The notes under the pieces were generated by a model, which saw only the letters and a list, made by a program, of their open reading frames with translations, was not told the origin of the DNA and did not search any database. Position numbers and translations under genes: made by a program. Below are positions 1-4,915 of a stretch of 8,459 bases of DNA, piece after piece. This stretch comes from an uncultured Eubacteriales bacterium (lineage in GTDB: Bacteria; Bacillota; Clostridia; Lachnospirales; Lachnospiraceae): assembly GCA_902772745.1 (NCBI GenBank), contig CACYBV010000354.1, forward strand, positions 1 through 8,459. The letters run 5' to 3'. How positions within the stretch are numbered: position 1 is the stretch's first letter; each line of letters opens with the position of its first letter.

Positions 1-1
1 A

Positions 2-2122
2 GGCGCGATGTGGCTTGAAGCGGACTGCAACCTTCCGTCCGGCGAGTCGCTTGTCCGCCAGATTCTGCACGAAAAACGCTTCATGAAAGAGGAATTCGGC
101 GTCGATTCGCATATTCTCTGGCTCCCGGATGTATTCGGCTACAGCGCGGCGCTTCCGCAGATCCTGAAAAAGTCCGGCGTGGACTGTTTTGTCACATCGA
201 AAATCAGCTGGAACGAAACGGACAAGCTGCCTTATGACAGTTTCCTGTGGCAGGGCATCGACGGCACGGAAATTTTCACCTGGTTTTTGACCGCAAGAAA
301 CCATGTGAAAAACGGCGGAGACGACCGCGGCACGACCTATACCGGCGATACGACGCCGGCGATGAACCTCGGGTCCTGGGAGCGTTACCAGCAGAAGGAG
401 TACTGCGACGAAGTCCTGGTGACATTCGGGTACGGAGACGGCGGCGGCGGACCGACAGAGGAGATGATCGAACGCGAGAAGCGGCTTCAGTACGGCCTTC
501 CCGGCCAGCCGAAGGCGCGGATGATGAAAGCCGCTGATTTCCTCGCGATTGCCCGGGAGAAGTTCCTGAAAAACGCCGAAATGATCCGCCGCACCCCGAA
601 ATGGGTCGGCGAACTGTACCTCGAGAAGCACCGCGGAACCTACACGAGCCAGGCAAAAAACAAGCGGAACAACCGGAAGAGCGAATTCCTGCTTCAAAAC
701 GCCGAAACACTGTCTTCCGTCGGGAAGCAGCTCCTTATGATCCCGTATCCTTCGGAGGTGTTCCGCAGGAACTGGCAGACGGTGCTTCTGAACCAGTTCC
801 ATGACATCATTCCCGGTTCATCGATCCGCGAGGTTTACAAGCACTGCGACGAGGATTATGCGGTTGTGAATTTCGAAGCCGGAGCGGAGATCGACACCGT
901 ACTTTCCGTTCTTTCGGACGCGGTTCGGGATCCCGGCATCCTTGTGTGGAATCCGAACGGATTTGAGAGCTCCCAGTACATCGAAACCGACCGGGGCGTC
1001 CTGTATGCGGAAAATATTCCTGCATTCGGCTATAAAGTGATCTCAGGCGATCCTGGCCCGACGCAGGGCTTTTCCTTCCGCGAAAACGGTCAGGGCGGCC
1101 TCACGGTGAGAACCCCCTTCTATGAAGCGGTGTTTGACGAATCCATGCTGATCACGGAACTCTATGACTGCGAAAACGAGCGGGTCGTCAACGCGCCCGG
1201 CGAAAAGCTGAACCTCCTTCGGGCTTACGAAAACTACCCTTATGACTATGACAACTGGGAACTCTGCAGTTATTACGAAACCAAGTACTGGGATATAACA
1301 GACGTCAGCGCGAAGAGGACTGCCGTGCGCGGCGGAATTGCGGAAATTGAGATCATCAGAAGGTATATGGACTCGGAAATCAGGCAGACGGTCCGCTTCT
1401 ACGAGAAAAACCGGCGGATTGATTTTGTGACCGATCTCTCCTGGCACGAGGACCATATCATCCTGAAGGCTCTGTTCCCGGTGGATGTGCTCGCGGATCA
1501 GGCAACCTGCGAAATCCAGTACGGATCGGTTGCGCGTCCGACCCACCGCAACACTTCCTGGGACGCGGCGAAATTCGAAGTCTGTGCCCAGAAATGGGTG
1601 GACCTCTCGGAAGGCGGCTACGGCGTCAGCCTCTTAAATGACTGTAAATACGGCCACAGCTTCCTCGGGAACCTGATGAGCCTGTCCCTTGTCAAGACCG
1701 GGACTTATCCCGACGAACGGGCGGATATCGGAAAGCATGAATTCACCTACTCCCTGCTGCCGCATAAGGGATCTTTCCGGGATGCAGGTACGGTGCGCGC
1801 GGCATATGAACTGAACCGGCCGCTTCTCTTCAGGGAAACTTCCGGCGGCGGAACACTCCCTTCGGAATACGGATTTGTTTCCTGTGATGCGAAAAACGTC
1901 ATGCCGGAGACGGTAAAGCTTTCGGAGAACGGAGAAGGCCTCATACTGCGCCTGTACGAATCCGAAGGCGTCCGGACGAAAACGACGCTTCGTTTCGGGC
2001 GGCGGTATGACGCGGTTTATGAAACGGACCTTCTGGAAAAAAACGTCGGAAAACTCGGAGAAGGATCTGAAATTCCGCTTGAAATCAGACCTTACGAGAT
2101 CCGAACCCTGTTGCTTGTATAA
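2..2122 (+). CDS. GH38 alpha-mannosidase, 5'-truncated by window edge
   Basis: This is the C-terminal ~706 residues of a glycoside hydrolase family 38 alpha-mannosidase, which hydrolyses alpha-mannosidic bonds in oligosaccharides, probably in the cytoplasm. The frame is open to the window edge (Gly-Ala precede the first in-window ATG at 8), and the family's N-terminal zinc-binding H-x-D segment is missing, so the true start lies upstream. Numbering from that ATG, WLPDVFGYS carries the expected catalytic nucleophile and zinc ligand Asp41. GYGDGGGGPT (Asp144) and ELYLEKHRGTYT are family-conserved active-site and middle-domain segments, and NQFHDIIPGSSI supplies zinc ligand His265. Beta-sandwich C-terminal domains follow from about residue 320 to the end. 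Family members of this type are roughly 1,000 residues, so about a third is outside the window. It ends in TAA followed by a terminator. The physiological substrate cannot be told from sequence; host or plant glycans are an inference. Confidence 0.95.
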   Translation, partial: GAMWLEADCNLPSGESLVRQILHEKRFMKEEFGVDSHILWLPDVFGYSAALPQILKKSGVDCFVTSKISWNETDKLPYDSFLWQGIDGTEIFTWFLTARNHVKNGGDDRGTTYTGDTTPAMNLGSWERYQQKEYCDEVLVTFGYGDGGGGPTEEMIEREKRLQYGLPGQPKARMMKAADFLAIAREKFLKNAEMIRRTPKWVGELYLEKHRGTYTSQAKNKRNNRKSEFLLQNAETLSSVGKQLLMIPYPSEVFRRNWQTVLLNQFHDIIPGSSIREVYKHCDEDYAVVNFEAGAEIDTVLSVLSDAVRDPGILVWNPNGFESSQYIETDRGVLYAENIPAFGYKVISGDPGPTQGFSFRENGQGGLTVRTPFYEAVFDESMLITELYDCENERVVNAPGEKLNLLRAYENYPYDYDNWELCSYYETKYWDITDVSAKRTAVRGGIAEIEIIRRYMDSEIRQTVRFYEKNRRIDFVTDLSWHEDHIILKALFPVDVLADQATCEIQYGSVARPTHRNTSWDAAKFEVCAQKWVDLSEGGYGVSLLNDCKYGHSFLGNLMSLSLVKTGTYPDERADIGKHEFTYSLLPHKGSFRDAGTVRAAYELNRPLLFRETSGGGTLPSEYGFVSCDAKNVMPETVKLSENGEGLILRLYESEGVRTKTTLRFGRRYDAVYETDLLEKNVGKLGEGSEIPLEIRPYEIRTLLLV

Positions 2123-2131
2123 CCAAAACAT

Positions 2132-2165
2132 AAACGCCGGAAGTCCTTGATTTTTCGGCGTTTTT
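2132..2165 (+). terminator. Intrinsic terminator of the alpha-mannosidase gene
   Basis: The stem AAACGCCGGAA (2132-2142) pairs with TTTTCGGCGTTT (2153-2163, one G-T pair) around a 10-nt loop. It ends in a T run (2161-2165) and starts 9 nt after the TAA. The loop and 3' arm also carry the -35 box and spacer of the next promoter. Confidence 0.8.
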
Positions 2166-2174
2166 GTGTATAAT
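2147..2174 (+). promoter_or_regulatory. Sigma-A promoter of the 2181-2480 transcript
   Basis: TTGATT (2147-2152) lies 16 nt upstream of a perfect TATAAT (2169-2174), which is preceded by TGTG resembling an extended -10. The predicted start is near 2181. The -35 box sits in the loop of the preceding terminator hairpin. Confidence 0.75.
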
Positions 2175-2236
2175 ATAAGCAGAGTGAAAGCGCTCCCCGA
2201 AGTGACTATTCATCACCTCACCGGAGGACACAAAAC

Positions 2237-2431
2237 ATGTATCGGTATTTCTTCCCAAGCGGCGTCCGGATACCCCAGGAAAGACTGGGTGTATTTGACA
2301 TGCAGGGAAGAAGGAATGCGTCGAATACTGAGGCCTGTGGCTTTGCAGTCCGTAACGAAGACACGGCCCTTCTGAATTCGCTGAAGAGAAACACGCGCAG
2401 CGGTTCGGATCCTGATAATTTCAAATTATAA
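2237..2431 (+). CDS. Possible 64-residue small protein, unrecognised
   Basis: This reading frame of 64 codons starts at ATG 2237, 10 nt after GGAGG (2222-2226 region), and stops just before the terminator stem at 2441, so its position in the transcript suits a real gene. The peptide begins MYRYFFPSGVRIPQERLGVF and ends DPDNFKL. It is polar and basic, with no signal peptide, membrane segment, cysteine motif or family I recognise. Against it: third codon positions are much less GC-rich than in the flanking genes, and the same bases form stable hairpins, which suits a structured RNA better. I list it as the competing explanation for the transcript rather than as a confident gene. Confidence 0.3.
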   Translation: MYRYFFPSGVRIPQERLGVFDMQGRRNASNTEACGFAVRNEDTALLNSLKRNTRSGSDPDNFKL

Positions 2432-2440
2432 TGCATAAAA

Positions 2441-2480
2441 ACGGCCGGATTTCCTCTAATGAGAAACCGGCCGTATTTCT
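2441..2480 (+). terminator. Terminator after the small transcript, possibly bidirectional
   Basis: ACGGCCGG (2441-2448) pairs with CCGGCCGT (2467-2474), followed by the weak T tract ATTTCT. The A run before the stem (2437-2441) would give a better T tract for transcription on the other strand. On the + strand, partial read-through into the LysR gene is therefore plausible. Confidence 0.7.
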
Positions 2481-2594
2481 GCCGCCGGTCCGGGAAAGGA
2501 GTTTTTCGGAAGAAATGCGCGAACCGGCAAAAAGGATTCGATGACATCCCTCACCCGAAGCAGGGATCTATTGGCTTTGGGAAAGGACAGTAAG
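2481..2594 (+). other. Leader region of the LysR gene with a 9-codon upstream frame
   Basis: No convincing sigma-A promoter is visible here, so the regulator may be fed by read-through from the upstream unit or by a weak promoter. AAAGGAG (2495-2501) precedes a 9-codon frame, ATG 2515 to TGA 2542-2544 (peptide MREPAKRIR). Its stop overlaps, as ATGA, an alternative in-frame start of the LysR frame at 2541. Confidence 0.35.
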
Positions 2595-3491
2595 ATGATC
2601 GATTCGAAACTTAAAACCCTGCTCGCTGTTTACGAGCAGAACAGCTTTACGAGGGCGGCAGAGATTCTTTCTCTGACACAGCCCGCAGTCAGCCAGCAGA
2701 TCCAGAAACTGGAGGAAATCTACGGCTGCCGTATTTTCGAACGCACGAGGCCGGAGCTGATGCTGACGAAGGAAGGCGAGCTGATCGTACGGACGGCCTA
2801 CCGGATCCGGGCGATCGAAGAGGAAATGAAGCAGGAGATCCTCGGCAGGAAAACGGTCGGGAGAGTGCTTCTTGCGGGAATGACACATCTGCCGGAAAGC
2901 GATCTTGTTACCGCGGCGCTTGCCTCTTTCGCTCCGGAGCGGGGCATCTTGTTACGCATCACGACGGCAGACGAAGACCAGCTGCAGGAGATGCTCGACC
3001 ACAGGGAACTGGATTTCTATGTTGCGGAGGGAAAGGCAGATACCGACAGGTTCAGGCAGATACCGATGGATACGGACGAACTGCTCCTGATCGTTCCGGC
3101 TTCACATCCGCTTTCAGGGAAAAAATCCGTCAGCATCGACCGTCTGCAGAAAGAAAAACTGATTCTTCGGGGCAGCGACATGTCAGCGCATACGCTCTTT
3201 GCCGCAGCGCTTGAAAAAAACGGACTGAAGCCGCAGAGTTTTCATGTGATTATGGAGATTGACAGCATTCGCGCCGTAAAAGATCTTGTGGCGCGCGGAT
3301 TCGGCTGCTCCGTGCTTCCGAAAAGCGCCTGCAGCGAGGAACTGAAGCAGAAGAAGATTTTCGGGCTCCGGATCCGGAACCTGAGCTTTGAGCGTGAACG
3401 GTATATTGTCTGCCGGCCGGATTACGACCAGGAAGAACTGCTGCAGGAGATCATCCGCGCCTACCGCAGGATCTGCCAGGACAGGACTTGA
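2595..3491 (+). CDS. LysR-type transcriptional regulator
   Basis: This 298-residue protein has the usual LysR-family length and layout. The N-terminal winged helix-turn-helix spans about residues 1-62, with the signature FTRAAEILSLTQPAVSQQI followed by QKLEEIYGCRIFERT. A periplasmic-binding-protein-like effector domain runs from about 85 to the end. Start 2595 is chosen because MIDSKLKTLLAVYE matches where the family begins and AAAGGA sits 7 nt upstream. An in-frame ATG at 2541 would add 18 unconserved residues. LysR regulators usually bind next to a divergent target, but the gene upstream is co-oriented, so target and inducer cannot be inferred from context. Its TGA stop overlaps the -35 box of the pheST promoter. 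The effector specificity is unknown. Confidence 0.92.
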   Translation: MIDSKLKTLLAVYEQNSFTRAAEILSLTQPAVSQQIQKLEEIYGCRIFERTRPELMLTKEGELIVRTAYRIRAIEEEMKQEILGRKTVGRVLLAGMTHLPESDLVTAALASFAPERGILLRITTADEDQLQEMLDHRELDFYVAEGKADTDRFRQIPMDTDELLLIVPASHPLSGKKSVSIDRLQKEKLILRGSDMSAHTLFAAALEKNGLKPQSFHVIMEIDSIRAVKDLVARGFGCSVLPKSACSEELKQKKIFGLRIRNLSFERERYIVCRPDYDQEELLQEIIRAYRRICQDRT

Positions 3492-3517
3492 CTTTCCCGA
3501 CATTTCTGTGTTATAAT
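3488..3517 (+). promoter_or_regulatory. Sigma-A promoter of the pheST T-box operon
   Basis: TTGACT (3488-3493) and a perfect TATAAT (3512-3517) are separated by 18 nt, with TGTG just upstream of the -10. The predicted start is near 3524. The -35 box overlaps the LysR TGA stop codon (3489-3491). Confidence 0.85.
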
Positions 3518-3523
3518 GCCCAT

Positions 3524-3831
3524 CAAAGCTGTGAAGGTGCACAGTAGGAACCTGTTTTCATGTAGAGAGGGGGCGTCAGCGGCTGAAAGCGCTCCGATGT
3601 TCAGACAGGGGACGAATTTCACACCGGAGCCGCCGGGCTGAAGGAAAGCCCGGGAAATCTTCCCGGGAATGCTGCGTAGGTCCGGACGCCTGCCCGCGTC
3701 AGAGGCAAATGAAGTGCTGCGCTTTTCGGAAGGGAAATAAGGACCCGGCATCCCGAAAGCGGCAGAACCAGGGTGGTACCGCGGAAAAGATTTTTCGTCC
3801 CTGAGACTTTACGGAGTCTCAGGGATTTTTA
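3524..3831 (+). promoter_or_regulatory. Phenylalanine T-box riboswitch leader
   Basis: A tRNA-sensing transcription-attenuation leader precedes pheS. The base of Stem I pairs GCT and GGTG (3528-3530, 3536-3539) with CACC and AGC (3622-3625, 3628-3630). The 5' side of the specifier loop holds AGTAGGA, and ACCTGT (3550-3555) pairs with ACAGG (3605-3609). The specifier codon is TTC at 3618-3620, meaning Phe, in agreement with the downstream genes. Further hairpins follow at 3633-3667. The T-box core AGGGTGGTACCGCG spans 3770-3783. Its TGGT can pair with the 3' ACCA of uncharged tRNA-Phe, and AGGG can pair with TCCCT of the terminator's 5' arm to form the antiterminator. Low Phe-tRNA charging should therefore turn on pheST. 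Confidence 0.95.
3798..3831 (+). terminator. T-box regulated terminator
   Basis: A perfect 11-bp stem, TCCCTGAGACT (3798-3808) with AGTCTCAGGGA (3815-3825), has a 6-nt loop and is followed by TTTTTA. Its 5' arm is shared with the antiterminator, so the two folds are mutually exclusive. Confidence 0.93.
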
Positions 3832-3854
3832 TATTGCATACAGAGGAGGAAAAC

Positions 3855-4898
3855 ATGGGGGAATCAACGGAACTTCGCGAAAGGCTTCAGGCTATACGCG
3901 AACAGGTACAGGGGAACCTTCAGCGTATTCTGGACTCGAAGAGTGTCTATGAATACCGGAAGTCGGTTTTCGACGGCAAGACAGGCCTCATCGGCTCGCT
4001 GATGAAGGAAATGGGCAAAATCCCGAAAGAGGAGAAGGCGGATTTCGGAAAGAAAGTCAATGAAATCAAGAACTGGGCGCAGGAGCTTTTCGATCAGAAA
4101 AACACGGCGCTTAGGGAACTCGAGATGCAGAAGCGTTACGAGGCGGAGAAAATCGATGTGACGATGCCTTCTCTGATGCGCCCGAAGGGAAACCTGCATC
4201 CGGTGACTCTTGTAACAAACCAGCTGATCGATATTTTCGCCGGCCTCGGCTTCGACATTTATGAAGGAACCGAAATCGAGAAGGATTACTACAATTTTAC
4301 CGCGCTGAATACGCCTCAGGACCATCCGGCGAGAGATATGCAGGATACCTTCTACCTGTCTCCGGAGTTCCTCTTAAGGACCCAGACTTCCGCAGGGCAG
4401 ATTCACGTCATGGAGGAGAAAAAGCCGCCGATCAAGATCATTTCCCCCGGAAAAGTGTTCCGTTCGGACGATGACGCGACGCATTCGCCGATGTTCACGC
4501 AGATGGAAGGGCTTGTCGTCGATAAAGGCATCACGCTCGGCGACCTCAAGGGCATGCTGGACGAGATCGTTCAGAAGATCTTCGGCGAGGGCACGACGAC
4601 CAGACTCCGCCCCTCGTATTTCCCTTTCACCGAGCCATCGGTCGAGGTGGATGTGAGCTGCTTCCAGTGCAAAGGCTGCGGCTGCTCTCTCTGCAAGGGC
4701 ACGGGCTGGATCGAGATCCTCGGCGCGGGCGTCGTCAACAACAAGGTGCTCGCAGGCTGCGGCATCGATACGGATGTATACAGCGGATTCGCGTTCGGCG
4801 TGGGTCTCGAGCGCATCGCGATGCTGAAGTACGGATACAACAATATCAAGCTGCTGTTTGAGTCGGATCTGCGGGTGCTGTCGCAGATTGACGACTGA
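3855..4898 (+). CDS. pheS: Phenylalanyl-tRNA synthetase alpha subunit
   Basis: This is the catalytic alpha subunit of the cytoplasmic alpha2-beta2 enzyme that charges tRNA-Phe with phenylalanine using ATP. It has 347 residues, normal for bacterial PheS. An N-terminal coiled-coil arm (about 1-100) that contacts tRNA is followed by the class II catalytic core: motif 1 around HPVTLVTNQL (His115), motif 2 FRSDDDATHSPMFTQMEG (from Phe202), and motif 3 GFAFGVGLERIAML (from Gly311). A cysteine cluster at C269, C272, C277 and C280 keeps the C-x2-C-x4-C-x2-C pattern seen in many bacterial PheS, with an extra C275. ATG 3855 is preferred over the upstream in-frame TTG at 3834 because AGGAGG (3844-3849) is ideally spaced for it. 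The gene lies directly under T-box control and 17 nt before pheT. Confidence 0.97.
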   Translation: MGESTELRERLQAIREQVQGNLQRILDSKSVYEYRKSVFDGKTGLIGSLMKEMGKIPKEEKADFGKKVNEIKNWAQELFDQKNTALRELEMQKRYEAEKIDVTMPSLMRPKGNLHPVTLVTNQLIDIFAGLGFDIYEGTEIEKDYYNFTALNTPQDHPARDMQDTFYLSPEFLLRTQTSAGQIHVMEEKKPPIKIISPGKVFRSDDDATHSPMFTQMEGLVVDKGITLGDLKGMLDEIVQKIFGEGTTTRLRPSYFPFTEPSVEVDVSCFQCKGCGCSLCKGTGWIEILGAGVVNNKVLAGCGIDTDVYSGFAFGVGLERIAMLKYGYNNIKLLFESDLRVLSQIDD

Positions 4899-4915
4899 GA
4901 AGGGGAGGTGGAAAA

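Larger units (their letters stand above)
2181..2480 (+). ncRNA. Candidate structured non-coding RNA, family not identified
   Basis: A strong promoter and a terminator bracket about 300 nt with no recognisable protein. Several hairpins are visible: GTGA/TCAC (2202-2205 with 2213-2216); ATACCCCAG with CTGGGTGTAT (2270-2278 with 2285-2294, one bulged T, GAAAGA loop); GGCC-GTG with CACGGCC (2332-2339 with 2362-2368, one bulged T); and CGCTG/CAGCG (2380-2384 with 2398-2402). CCGAA (2197-2201) can pair with TTCGG (2404-2408) to close the whole domain. I found no RNase P, tmRNA, SRP RNA or standard riboswitch signature. Clostridial structured RNAs of this size, such as raiA (ModT) and 6S RNA, should be tested; I cannot confirm either from memory. 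The alternative is that it is the mRNA of the 64-codon reading frame at 2237-2431. Pairing was found by eye only. Confidence 0.5.

Noticed and set aside
8..10. ATG at position 8 as the start of the alpha-mannosidase
   Set aside because: Upstream codons are open and family-like (Gly-Ala before Met-Trp), and the catalytic domain's N-terminal zinc-binding segment is missing, so this Met is internal.
276..710. Open frame on the - strand inside the alpha-mannosidase gene
   Set aside because: The product is Arg/Ser/Gly-rich low-complexity sequence with no family resemblance, opposite conserved GH38 motifs.
2332..2355. GTGGCTTTGCAGTCC as a second functional T-box core for the upstream transcript
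   Set aside because: The invariant AGGGTGGTACCGCG arrangement is not there and no terminator/antiterminator pair overlaps it. Only a remote, decayed relationship is worth testing.
3834..3854. TTG at 3834 as the pheS start
   Set aside because: It lies immediately after the T-box terminator T run and has no ribosome binding site. ATG 3855 has AGGAGG with good spacing and gives the normal protein length.
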